33,463 bases of DNA from positions 1 through 33,463 of the forward strand of contig PARF01000051.1 of NCBI GenBank assembly GCA_002709915.1, read 5' to 3'. The translations under genes were made by a program, and so were the position numbers. The DNA comes from Roseibacillus sp. Its GTDB lineage: Bacteria; Verrucomicrobiota; Verrucomicrobiia; Verrucomicrobiales; Akkermansiaceae. Below, piece by piece: positions 24,379 through 32,046 of this stretch (positions within the stretch are counted from its first letter, which is position 1; each line of letters begins with the position of its first letter). The notes under the pieces were generated by a model. That model saw only the letters and a list, made by a program, of their open reading frames with translations. It searched no databases and was not told where the DNA came from.

Positions 24379-25701
24379 GTGAGATTCTCCTGTCCCTCTT
24401 GTAATCAGGCTCTTCTGGCTCAGCAATTCGCCTCAGAGACTCAGGTGAAGTGCCCCTTCTGCGGAACAAACTGTAGCGTTCCGGCTCTAGGATCGCTGTC
24501 TGCTCCGGGTGCGGTTTCCAAACAGCAGGACCCTGCTGCAGAGGGTAGCCCGGGGGGGCAGAACTGGGGAAGTGCCGGGAACCGGGAACTGTGGACAGGA
24601 TTTGCCATTGGGGCTGCAATTACTGCGGGCTTCCTGCTCATGATGCTTCCTTTCAAGGATACTTACTTCGGGGATCTCTTTCTTGATCGCGGATGGGTGC
24701 CTTTCGTCCTCGTTCTCTTTCTCGGATGGGCTGCAGGAATTATGATCCTGAAGTATCGGAGATTGAAGGTGGAGCGACGCGCACTCATCATGGACGTTCT
24801 TCCTGTTTCCATCGCGGATGCAATTACACCGCAGAACGTCGACAACTTTCTTAGCTATCAGGCAACTTTACCGGCTAAACTGGGGGACAGTTATATGCTT
24901 AGAAGGATACGCCGGGGTCTTGAGCATTTCAAGGCCCGCGAGAGTAATCCCGAAGTAGCGAGCATGATGGAAATGCAGTCCGAAATTGATGCGGGAAAAA
25001 TCAGTGGCAGTTACACCCTTGTGAAAGTGTTTCTCTGGGCCATTCCGATCATGGGTTTTATCGGAACAGTGCTCGGGATTTCGACTGCGATTGCCGGTTT
25101 GGCAGGTGGTATGTCGGGAACACAGGAAATGGCTTCACTCATGGATCAGTTGACAGAGGTGACCGTCGGTCTTGGGGTTGCTTTTGATACCACTCTGGTT
25201 GCCCTCTGCATGAGCATTCTCTTAAGTTTTCCTGCAAGTGGAATGCAGAAGGCAGAGGAAGACCTTCTGGCTTCCGTGGACAGCTATTGCCTTGAAAACC
25301 TTCTTAAAAGGCTCAGTGATGCCGGTGGGGTTTCAGATATTGCCGATAATACCCGGTCTCTCGCCAACGCCCTTGCTCCGGTTCTTGCAGAGAGCCAGCA
25401 AGACCTTCTGCAGCAGTTACGAGAGGTTGGAGAGGGGATGGCCGAGGGTCAGGCAAAACAGCTCCAACTGGTCGAGCAGACCACGGCCGCAATCGATTCG
25501 CAACGATCCGTGATTGAGGAAAAGGTTGGGGCAATGGCCGAAAGCCTTGAGGCTCAGTCCAAGCACACTCTCGATGCGACATCAGAGAGGGTGAAGGCTT
25601 CTTTTCAGGTCCTTGCGGACGGAATGAAAGAGCTCAACAAGATCCTGCGGGAATTAGATGGAAAGCAGGTCAAGATTGAGAAAAAAAGGAAGTGGTTCTG
25701 A
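24379..25701 (+). CDS. MotA/TolQ/ExbB proton-channel protein with N-terminal zinc ribbon
   Basis: A 440-residue inner-membrane protein. Residues 1-35 form a zinc ribbon (CPSC at 5-8, CPFC at 25-28). Membrane helices lie at about 72-90 and 105-123, a cytoplasmic domain follows, and the conserved TolQ/ExbB block is IPIMGFIGTVLGISTAIAGL (about 222-241) plus GLGVAFDTTLVALCMS (about 264-279). The tail from about 290 to 440 is helical, probably a coiled coil. In this family proton flow through a pentamer drives movement of ExbD-type partners. The GTG start at 24379 is forced: TGA lies one codon upstream and the cysteine pairs begin four residues later. Two ExbD-like genes follow on the same strand. 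The zinc ribbon and long tail are unlike classical ExbB. Confidence 0.9.
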   Translation: MRFSCPSCNQALLAQQFASETQVKCPFCGTNCSVPALGSLSAPGAVSKQQDPAAEGSPGGQNWGSAGNRELWTGFAIGAAITAGFLLMMLPFKDTYFGDLFLDRGWVPFVLVLFLGWAAGIMILKYRRLKVERRALIMDVLPVSIADAITPQNVDNFLSYQATLPAKLGDSYMLRRIRRGLEHFKARESNPEVASMMEMQSEIDAGKISGSYTLVKVFLWAIPIMGFIGTVLGISTAIAGLAGGMSGTQEMASLMDQLTEVTVGLGVAFDTTLVALCMSILLSFPASGMQKAEEDLLASVDSYCLENLLKRLSDAGGVSDIADNTRSLANALAPVLAESQQDLLQQLREVGEGMAEGQAKQLQLVEQTTAAIDSQRSVIEEKVGAMAESLEAQSKHTLDATSERVKASFQVLADGMKELNKILRELDGKQVKIEKKRKWF

Positions 25702-25720
25702 GTGTAATAATTTTAAATCG

Positions 25721-25751
25721 GGGGAAGTCGAAAAATGAATTTAAGATAATG
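25721..25751 (+). promoter_or_regulatory. Ribosome binding site and 4-codon minicistron coupled to the next start
   Basis: GGGGAAG at 25721-25727 stands 7 bases before ATG 25735, which begins a 4-codon frame, ATG AAT TTA AGA TAA (25735-25749). Its stop overlaps the ATG of the first ExbD-like gene in TAATG (25747-25751). The ribosome binding site is 21 bases from that main ATG, too far for direct use, so translation by stop-start reinitiation is likely. Confidence 0.5.
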
Positions 25752-26549
25752 GCCAGAGGGCGAGCATCAGCGGGACCAGAGATCTCGTTATTTCCATTTC
25801 TAAGCATCCTAGCGTGCCTGATTGGGTCTCTTACGATTCTGATTGTCGCACTGAGCGTATCAGAGGTTCTTCAGGGGCGGAAGAATGAAGCGGTCGCTCG
25901 GGCTGAAGACTATGTTGCCCTGCAGGATGAACTTGCAGAGCGAGAGGCCGAGATTGAGCTGAAGAAGCAGGAGTTGCAGCAGACGAATGCGGATGCCGCG
26001 ACTCTGGCCGAGATCAAGTTGCAGATGAAAAATGTCTCGGCCGAGATCGAGACACTTCAGCAGGAAGGGTCAGAGCTTCCTCCGCTTGTCAGACAGGTTG
26101 AGGAGGCAAAGGTAGAACGGGATAAAATCTTGGATGCCAACAAGAAGGTTGAGGCGGGTTTGGTTGAGGGGAAAGAAAAACTGGGAGAGCTCGCCAAGCA
26201 GGCTGGGAGAGGACTACCGCTGAGGATTCTCTCCAACTCCAACTATTTCCGGAAGGTCACTCCTGTTTTCATGGAAGCGCGAAAGGAGGGAGTGGTCATT
26301 CACAGTCCGTCCCAGCGAGTGGAGGTAATCCGTAAGGAAATTTCAAAGGACGCTAAGTTCCGACAGGCGGTTGATTACGTAGCATCGAGGAAAGATCGGA
26401 TCATTGTATTTCTTGTAAGGGAAGATGCGCGCTCCAGTTTTTATGCAGCTCGTGATTTCGCCAGGGGAGCTGGTGCGGTAACAAGCAAGGTCCCCCTGAT
26501 CGGTGAGGGGGATGTGGACCTCAAGGAGTTTTTCAGTAAACGACGTTGA
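25749..26549 (+). CDS. ExbD/TolR-like protein 1, membrane aspartate replaced by serine
   Basis: A 266-residue inner-membrane protein with a short cytoplasmic N-terminus, one membrane helix (about residues 13-36, LFPFLSILACLIGSLTIL), a long coiled coil (about 40-150, rich in Glu, Lys and Gln) and a C-terminal alpha/beta domain (about 155-266) with PVFMEARKEGVVIHS and FLVREDARSSFYAARDFA. The helix aligns with ExbD, but the position of the proton-carrying Asp is Ser19 in PFLS. The second ExbD-like gene follows after 7 bp. ATG 25749 is chosen because it overlaps the stop of a minicistron and directly precedes the helix; an earlier in-frame start at 25692 would overlap the ExbB-like gene. The family assignment is from layout and helix motif, not strong identity. 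Confidence 0.75.
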   Translation: MARGRASAGPEISLFPFLSILACLIGSLTILIVALSVSEVLQGRKNEAVARAEDYVALQDELAEREAEIELKKQELQQTNADAATLAEIKLQMKNVSAEIETLQQEGSELPPLVRQVEEAKVERDKILDANKKVEAGLVEGKEKLGELAKQAGRGLPLRILSNSNYFRKVTPVFMEARKEGVVIHSPSQRVEVIRKEISKDAKFRQAVDYVASRKDRIIVFLVREDARSSFYAARDFARGAGAVTSKVPLIGEGDVDLKEFFSKRR

Positions 26550-26556
26550 TGAAGCC

Positions 26557-27648
26557 ATGGCCCGACGTAAAAAAAGAGATGATACCATGGGGAGTCTGGA
26601 CTCCCTTCTCGATACCATGACAAATGTAGTCGGCGTTCTTATCGTTGTTCTTATTGTCACTCAGGTAAACGTCTCGAGTGCGGCTAAGCGGATTCGTGCC
26701 AATCTACCTGAAGTTACCGTGGCGATGATGTCCGACCTGAAGGCGAAGGAGAAAATCGTGATGGAGCGCCTTGAACAGCTGAAAGAGCCCGAGCCGGTGG
26801 CCTCTGAGGACCTGGAGAAGGCGCGAGAAGAGTTGCGGACATTGATCGCAGTCAGAAAAGAGCTTAGAAGCAACGAGGCCCGTTTTAAGAAGCTGGATCT
26901 CGAGTTGGCGATCATCGGGCAGGAGATCGAGGAACTAAGGCAAAAGCTCGTAGCCGAGGGCGGCAGACTGGCGCAGTTAAGAAGCAAGGCGAAGGAGGAA
27001 GAGAAAACTCTCAGAAACAGGAAGCCTAAACTGGTCCGTCTCCCCAATCCTCGCGTCCCTGAAGAGGAAGCAAAGGAGATCCGTATAATTATTCGTGGTG
27101 GAAAATTGATTCATTTCGACCGGGAGGGTATTCTGGACGCCATCGCAGCCACGGTGTCCCCGAGAAAGGATCTGCTGTCCGATGATCCTAAATATAAGAA
27201 TCGCTATGATAGAAAAAAAATTCTTCCTGTGCTGGATGCGTTAACGGACAGTAACCCTCTCTTCCGCTATGATTTCAAGCTGCATGAAAACGGACATCTG
27301 CAGGTTTTCTGTTACCCGAGGGATGGTAAGGGCGAAGATTTGGAGGACCTTGTAAAATCGAGATCTGCTGGCAACAAGGTGATGGTTGCGGCCTCGTTCA
27401 ACCGAGACTATCTTCGGTTTTTTGTGACCAGAGATTCTTTCGAGCAGTATATTGGTGCCCGGAGGATCGCAGAGGACAAGCGGATCCCGGTCGGCTGGGT
27501 ATTCGCCGATGATGCCGTGCGCCAGACATTGAATCTCGGCGAGAGAAAGATCTGGGCTACCCCCCATCCAGACTGGAAACCGCCGACGCAGAAGCCCGGA
27601 AAAAAGCCTCCACCTAAGAAAAAGCCGACGGAGGATATTCTCGACTGA
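26557..27648 (+). CDS. ExbD/TolR-like protein 2, membrane aspartate kept
   Basis: A 363-residue protein of the same layout as its upstream neighbour: basic N-terminus (MARRKKRDD), one membrane helix (about 20-37) in the context SLDSLLDTMTNVVGVLIVVL, a coiled coil (about 60-150), a C-terminal domain (about 170-335) and a Pro/Lys-rich tail. Asp19, at the start of the helix, matches the essential ExbD aspartate. The C-terminal segment LRFFVTRDSFEQYIGARRIA resembles the end of protein 1, so the two appear to be distant paralogs. ATG 26557 follows the previous stop by 7 bp; an earlier in-frame start at 26503 would overlap it. It converges with the beta-propeller gene with a gap of only 19 bp. Confidence 0.75.
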   Translation: MARRKKRDDTMGSLDSLLDTMTNVVGVLIVVLIVTQVNVSSAAKRIRANLPEVTVAMMSDLKAKEKIVMERLEQLKEPEPVASEDLEKAREELRTLIAVRKELRSNEARFKKLDLELAIIGQEIEELRQKLVAEGGRLAQLRSKAKEEEKTLRNRKPKLVRLPNPRVPEEEAKEIRIIIRGGKLIHFDREGILDAIAATVSPRKDLLSDDPKYKNRYDRKKILPVLDALTDSNPLFRYDFKLHENGHLQVFCYPRDGKGEDLEDLVKSRSAGNKVMVAASFNRDYLRFFVTRDSFEQYIGARRIAEDKRIPVGWVFADDAVRQTLNLGERKIWATPHPDWKPPTQKPGKKPPPKKKPTEDILD

Positions 27649-27667
27649 ACGAGCTCTGCTCTACTGG

Positions 27668-28909
27668 TTACTTCCAACTGTAGGCGGTGAGACCCTTGAG
27701 GTCCCGAATGTAGACTTCGTCCCCACACACAACAAGATGAGCCCACGTTGCTCGGCCGCTGACCTCGATCTTTCCGGCCGGCTTGAACCCTTTCGGGCTG
27801 GCGTTGACGAGGAGGAGATATCCCCGACTGTCCAAAGCGAGGATCTGCTTTCCGTTTGCTACCATGGACCAGTAATCACCGAATACCTCGCCGGTAGACC
27901 AGAGGACCTCCTTTTTCACTGGATCGATGCAGTGGAAACGCTTGTCGCGTCCATGCATGTAAATCAGGCCATCGACGACGACTGGCGAGGACATGTATCC
28001 TTCAACCTTATGCTGCCACAGGGACGAGATGTCCTGCTTGTTTCCCTTTGTTTCGACTCCATACCAGAAGGTGCCACCACCGTAGGTAGAGGTGAACACT
28101 TTATCGTCGATCACGGTAGGAGTAAGGATGTTCATTCCCCTGAAGGCTTTGACCGGGGTCTTCCAGATAACCTTACCATCATGCGGGGCTACGCCCGCGA
28201 GTTCCATCCGAGTCTGAACTACGATCTGGTCGCGCTTTCCGATTCGGGCACGAACCGGTGATGAAAATGCGGATCCGAACATTGCCCTTTCATCAGAGAG
28301 GGACTTCCACATTGTTTCTCCATTATCCTTCCGAATTTTGCGAAGGGCGCTACCGACCTGAACGTAAATGCTGTCTTCGTCCAGCAGAGGAGAACAGACA
28401 AAGCCGAACTGAGGTTTGGTTGTTTTTTCCTTCTTGGGGAAGTCGACGCTCCATTTTTGCTTGCCGGTGCTAATATCCAGGGCAACAAGGACGTCCAGCA
28501 TTCCGCCAATGTAAATGTTCTTGTCGTCCGCTGCTGGAGAACTTCGGACCCAGCTGCCGTTCTTAGCAGCAAAAAACGGAACCTTCATGGATCCTGCCCA
28601 TGAACTTTCCCAGAGCTGTTTTCCAGAATCACGATCAAACGCCCGGACGATTTCGTTCTTTTTAGATTTGGTCTCAACGGTAATCACACGATTACCCGAG
28701 ACGATGGGAGAAGAGTATCCCTCAGCGATATCAACCGACCATTTTTTCCTGAGATTACCCTCGGTCAGCTTGTCGGGCCACGCTTTAGCAGACTCATGAA
28801 TCTGACTGTCGCGTGTCGGGCCTCTCCACTGAAGCCATTCGGGTCGTGCGGCATAGACCGAAGTGCCGATCAGGGTTGTGGCAAGCAGAGTGGGAATAAT
28901 ATGATTCAT
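27668..28909 (-). CDS. Secreted PQQ-like beta-propeller repeat protein
   Basis: A 413-residue protein with a signal peptide (MNHIIPTLLATTLIGTSVYA, cleavage about residue 20) and a repeated pattern of PQQ-type propeller blades: the entry WLQWRGPTRDS, then blades such as AFDRDSGKQLWES, ALDISTGKQKWSVDF and CIDPVKKEVLWSTG. About seven or eight blades are visible. The fold is shared with BamB and quinoprotein dehydrogenases, but cofactor residues are not evident, so binding or scaffolding in the periplasm is more likely than catalysis. A 14-bp palindrome lies 58 bp upstream. The NagB-like gene ends 126 bp upstream on the same strand. A link to the convergent channel genes is not shown. Confidence 0.9.
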   Translation of the reverse strand: MNHIIPTLLATTLIGTSVYAARPEWLQWRGPTRDSQIHESAKAWPDKLTEGNLRKKWSVDIAEGYSSPIVSGNRVITVETKSKKNEIVRAFDRDSGKQLWESSWAGSMKVPFFAAKNGSWVRSSPAADDKNIYIGGMLDVLVALDISTGKQKWSVDFPKKEKTTKPQFGFVCSPLLDEDSIYVQVGSALRKIRKDNGETMWKSLSDERAMFGSAFSSPVRARIGKRDQIVVQTRMELAGVAPHDGKVIWKTPVKAFRGMNILTPTVIDDKVFTSTYGGGTFWYGVETKGNKQDISSLWQHKVEGYMSSPVVVDGLIYMHGRDKRFHCIDPVKKEVLWSTGEVFGDYWSMVANGKQILALDSRGYLLLVNASPKGFKPAGKIEVSGRATWAHLVVCGDEVYIRDLKGLTAYSWK

Positions 28910-28966
28910 GGCGAGGGAGTGGTTTTAATGGTCGTTCGAACCGGAAAAATCATTTGGTGCGATGCC

Positions 28967-28980
28967 AAAGTGGCCACTTT
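28967..28980. promoter_or_regulatory. 14-bp perfect palindrome upstream of the beta-propeller gene
   Basis: AAAGTGG directly followed by CCACTTT is a perfect palindrome in the 126-bp gap between the NagB-like gene and the beta-propeller gene, 58 bp before the latter's start codon. It may be an operator. The regulator is unknown. Confidence 0.35.
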
Positions 28981-29035
28981 CGCGAGTGGGTCAATATTTT
29001 GTCTCAGATTCTGGCAGGCTGCGCTTCCAGCGTAA

Positions 29036-29962
29036 TCAATGCATTTCTACGGCGCATGAGCCCAGTCCTCCTGTAAAATAGTTGAACTGCACATTGGGGT
29101 GGTCGGCGAGCAGTGACATAGGGACAGCGGAATCGGCAATTCCCTTAGATATCATGAGAGCGGTGAGGCGCTGGCCGAGAGGATTGTCGTGGGTTCCGGC
29201 CTGCCAGATGGCAACCTTCTCGGCCTGCCAGGTTTCGACCGGACCTACCGTAACTGCCTGTTTTGGCACGATTGTGATATTTCCACCACCAGAAGTGCGA
29301 GCATTCTGGGCGAGCGTTACAGGATGTAGATCGACTACCCGAGTTGTCAGCTTGCGGTATTCTTCCGGCGGGGGAGGAGAGTCCAGATACTGACCTTCAC
29401 GTCGAGGGGGATCGTTGAAGGCCCAATGTTTGATGTCACCTTGTCCTCCCTGCATAACTGCGCATCGTATTGTTCCGTTCCAGGAATTAATGTAGCGCCG
29501 GGTATCCGCAGCAGGGAAGTGGAGGTTGTTTTCTGGAAATCCTCTCTTGATGCGGTTGAAACACAGTTCCCGGTCAGCCCTTTCAAAGGAAAGAGGATGA
29601 TTTAGCGGCACTTCCTTTCCATCATCTCCTATCCACTCATCCATGCCCCAGAAGTGAGCATCAGAAACATCGATTTCCAGTTCATTGACAAGTCGGGCTA
29701 CAAGTGGGAGTTGCTCAGTCGGTCCGATGGGACCACATATACCTACCGGATTGTCGGCGGTCGACTGTCTCCATGCCTCGATGTATTCGAGTGCCTCAGC
29801 CAGGTAAAAATCCTCGAGGGTGTCGTAAAATTTGACCGCAAAACCAGGGCGAGAAAGCTGGAGGAGATCTGCCTGAGTCAGTTTAGCCGCATCTCGAATT
29901 ATGGAGGGGTCCAAGGTGGTGTAATCCCACCACGACGAAGAAATTTTTGATTGAGGACGCAT
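29036..29962 (-). CDS. NagB-like glucosamine-6-phosphate isomerase/6-phosphogluconolactonase family protein
   Basis: A 308-residue cytoplasmic protein with motifs of the NagB family: [10 protein letters not shown] (matching MDEY of NagB), [12 protein letters not shown] (matching the GHIAFNEP block with the active-site His) and the alternative-fold end [12 protein letters not shown]. NagB turns glucosamine 6-phosphate into fructose 6-phosphate and ammonia. The length is above that of NagB (about 260) through an N-terminal extension, so the substrate may differ. It is 29 bp downstream of the PIG-L gene, with the Gfo/Idh gene upstream of that, so an operon for amino-sugar use is likely. Confidence 0.87.
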   Translation of the reverse strand: MRPQSKISSSWWDYTTLDPSIIRDAAKLTQADLLQLSRPGFAVKFYDTLEDFYLAEALEYIEAWRQSTADNPVGICGPIGPTEQLPLVARLVNELEIDVSDAHFWGMDEWIGDDGKEVPLNHPLSFERADRELCFNRIKRGFPENNLHFPAADTRRYINSWNGTIRCAVMQGGQGDIKHWAFNDPPRREGQYLDSPPPPEEYRKLTTRVVDLHPVTLAQNARTSGGGNITIVPKQAVTVGPVETWQAEKVAIWQAGTHDNPLGQRLTALMISKGIADSAVPMSLLADHPNVQFNYFTGGLGSCAVEMH

Positions 29963-29991
29963 TGTTCAGGGAGAAGCGTTGAATAGGATGA

Positions 29992-30777
29992 TCAGGGTCC
30001 GTTTTGTTCGCGAGTGAAATACTTCTCCGCGAGAATCCTGCTCAAGGGATCCTCGTCGCGAGTAGAGAAACCAAGGTGGAGGTGGCGTCGCCAGCCTTCG
30101 GCCTGTCGAAAGCGTCCAGATAGTCGGCCAACCTTCAGGGAGATGTCGTCGAGGACCTTGAGGTAGGAATCGGCACCCTGAGACTTGTCAAGCCAGTCTC
30201 GTTGGGAGGCATGGGCCGCAAGTGCTTCGCGCTGGGTCGCAAAGACGGAACTGGTGTCAACAAAGGATTCCACGGAAGCGGGGACGCGAAGAGGGTCGCA
30301 GAGGCCGTGGGGGATGGAGTGATAGATAAATACGTCGTCAGGGTAGATGTCATCGGAAGGTGGGGTGGTAACGAAATTGGGCATTCCGTGCGTAAATCCC
30401 GCCGTAACAGCCAGACGACAGGTGTTAGTGTGATCTTCCATATAGTCTTGTGGAGGATGGGTCAGAATTATGGAGGGTTTTACCTTACGCACTACCCCCG
30501 CTACCAGACGCAGGGTGGGCAGATCATAGAAGATCTCAAGGTCATCGCAGATAGGATGATGAAAATGAGCTCCAAGGATGCTGGCAGCGGACTGCGCCTC
30601 GGCCAGCCGAACTCTGCGTGTTTCCTCTGCGCCCATTTCGACTGACCCGCAGTTACCGGTTGATAGATTAAAATAATGCGTTTCGAATCCTGCCTTTTTC
30701 AACAGAATCAGAGTTCCCGCACCGAAATATTCGATGTCATCGGGGTGGGCAAAGATGGCAAGAGCAGTGCTTCGCAC
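29992..30777 (-). CDS. PIG-L family zinc deacetylase
   Basis: A 261-residue protein of the LmbE/PIG-L family, zinc enzymes that remove the acetyl group from N-acetylglucosamine-containing compounds. The zinc site is formed by AHPDDIE (His11, Asp14) and the later THPPQDYMEDH block (His107, His116). There is no signal peptide, so it should act in the cytoplasm on imported or activated sugar. It lies between the Gfo/Idh gene (40 bp upstream) and the NagB-like gene (29 bp downstream), which gives a plausible sequence of oxidation, deacetylation and deamination or isomerisation. The exact substrate is unknown. Confidence 0.92.
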   Translation of the reverse strand: MRSTALAIFAHPDDIEYFGAGTLILLKKAGFETHYFNLSTGNCGSVEMGAEETRRVRLAEAQSAASILGAHFHHPICDDLEIFYDLPTLRLVAGVVRKVKPSIILTHPPQDYMEDHTNTCRLAVTAGFTHGMPNFVTTPPSDDIYPDDVFIYHSIPHGLCDPLRVPASVESFVDTSSVFATQREALAAHASQRDWLDKSQGADSYLKVLDDISLKVGRLSGRFRQAEGWRRHLHLGFSTRDEDPLSRILAEKYFTREQNGP

Positions 30778-30817
30778 GGGTGAATAGTATGAGATTAAGG
30801 GTTAGCACTTTCATGCC

Positions 30818-31843
30818 CTAGAGCCTTACCGGCTTACCGCTGGCAGCACTCTGATCAGCGGCAAAGACAACCCGGAAGGTTTGAAGCGCGTCATCATAAC
30901 TGGTCAGGGGCATAGGCTCACCTCTGTCGAGCGCATCAAAAAAGGCTTGGAACTGGTCTTGATATGGATGATCGGCAACATCGCCGGAATCTGCGAGAGC
31001 AATGGGCAGCTTGGTCCACGCCTTGTCGCGTAGGTGGAGCTTGGAAGAAAAGATCTTGTCGTCGAGAATGCTCCCTTCACTACCACAGAGATGAGTGTGA
31101 AAATAATAGGGCATCATGCAGTCAATGAGGCTGGCGCACTTGCCCACAGCCCCGTTGCGGAATTTAAGAATGGTAGTTGTGGTGGTAGGGTACTCATAAC
31201 TGCTGAACACTTCATGAGAAGATTTCGTATTATACGCCATTACCTCCTCGACCTCTGATCCCATACAGAGAAGCAGAGCGTCGAGAGCGTGACATCCGGC
31301 AGAGAGCAGAGAGCTCCCTCCATTCTGCCTTGTGGTGTTCCAGCGATACTGTCCATACCAGGGGCCAATGCCATGGTAGTAGTCAATCTCTCCATAGTGG
31401 ATGTCTCCAATAAGTCCCTCTTCAATGATGGATTTGATGGTGGTGAACTGAGAGATGAACCTTAGCTCAAAACAGACGCAGCTTTGAGTGTGATTGGAGT
31501 CAAAAGCTTTCTGGATCTCCTCCGCGTCCTCAAGATTCAGCGTAATGGGCTTCTCAAGAATAACATGCTTTCCGGCCTTGGCTGCGGCGATTGCCTGAGC
31601 CTTGTGCTGGTTTGGATAAGAGGTAATGTCGACCACATCAATAGATGCGTCGGCAAGCATCTCATCCAGATTATCGAAGACTTTGATTTCGCCTCCATGG
31701 GTTGATGACAATTCTGCCGGATCAAGGTTGCGTGTGGAGAGTACTGCAGTGACGTTTCCTTGTGAGGTGTTGTTGAGAGCGTTTATGTGGGCAGCAGCAG
31801 CCCATCCATAACCGATTACACCGACGTTGTAATTACTGCTCAT
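30818..31843 (-). CDS. Gfo/Idh/MocA family oxidoreductase
   Basis: A 341-residue cytoplasmic NAD(P)-dependent oxidoreductase. The nucleotide-binding motif is VIGYGWAAAAHINAL (about 9-23), the conserved EKPITLN lies at about residues 95-101, and DYYHGIGPW, then NGGSSLLSAGCHALDALL, forms the substrate domain with the catalytic His. Family members oxidise or reduce sugars such as inositol, glucose or N-acetylated hexoses. It is the first gene of the likely operon with PIG-L and the NagB-like gene. ATG 31843 is chosen from the normal distance to the glycine motif. Confidence 0.93.
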   Translation of the reverse strand: MSSNYNVGVIGYGWAAAAHINALNNTSQGNVTAVLSTRNLDPAELSSTHGGEIKVFDNLDEMLADASIDVVDITSYPNQHKAQAIAAAKAGKHVILEKPITLNLEDAEEIQKAFDSNHTQSCVCFELRFISQFTTIKSIIEEGLIGDIHYGEIDYYHGIGPWYGQYRWNTTRQNGGSSLLSAGCHALDALLLCMGSEVEEVMAYNTKSSHEVFSSYEYPTTTTTILKFRNGAVGKCASLIDCMMPYYFHTHLCGSEGSILDDKIFSSKLHLRDKAWTKLPIALADSGDVADHPYQDQFQAFFDALDRGEPMPLTSYDDALQTFRVVFAADQSAASGKPVRL

Positions 31844-31872
31844 AGGAGACAGGGTCTCCGTTTACTTCGCAA

Positions 31873-32028
31873 GTGAAAGAAATTTATCTACGAGACGGTC
31901 GCCAGAACCGAATGGAAGGCCGTCTTGCTCCTGACCGCCAAGACTTCGTTAAGAACAAGGAAATGCACATGGAGAACTCCTCCAACCCCAAGGTCGCCAA
32001 AGGGCGGCACTTCGGATTGGAGACCTGA
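31873..32028 (+). CDS. Possible 51-residue protein, function unknown
   Basis: GTG 31873 opens a 51-codon frame (start MKEIYLRDGRQNRMEG, end NPKVAKGRHFGLET) that ends at TGA 32026-32028. It fills most of the 203-bp gap between the Gfo/Idh gene (divergent) and the last gene (convergent, 18 bp away). The composition is hydrophilic and protein-like, while the frames on the opposite strand look like shadows. An in-frame TAG at about 31844 limits the frame upstream. No ribosome binding site or family is recognised, so the call is tentative. Confidence 0.4.
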   Translation: MKEIYLRDGRQNRMEGRLAPDRQDFVKNKEMHMENSSNPKVAKGRHFGLET

Positions 32029-32046
32029 CGCGTTTTCCTAAGGACG

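Noticed and set aside
24379-27648. Zorya-type anti-phage system
   Set aside because: There is a MotA/ExbB-like protein with a long tail, but the partners lack the OmpA-like domain of ZorB and no helicase or nuclease partner is encoded nearby.
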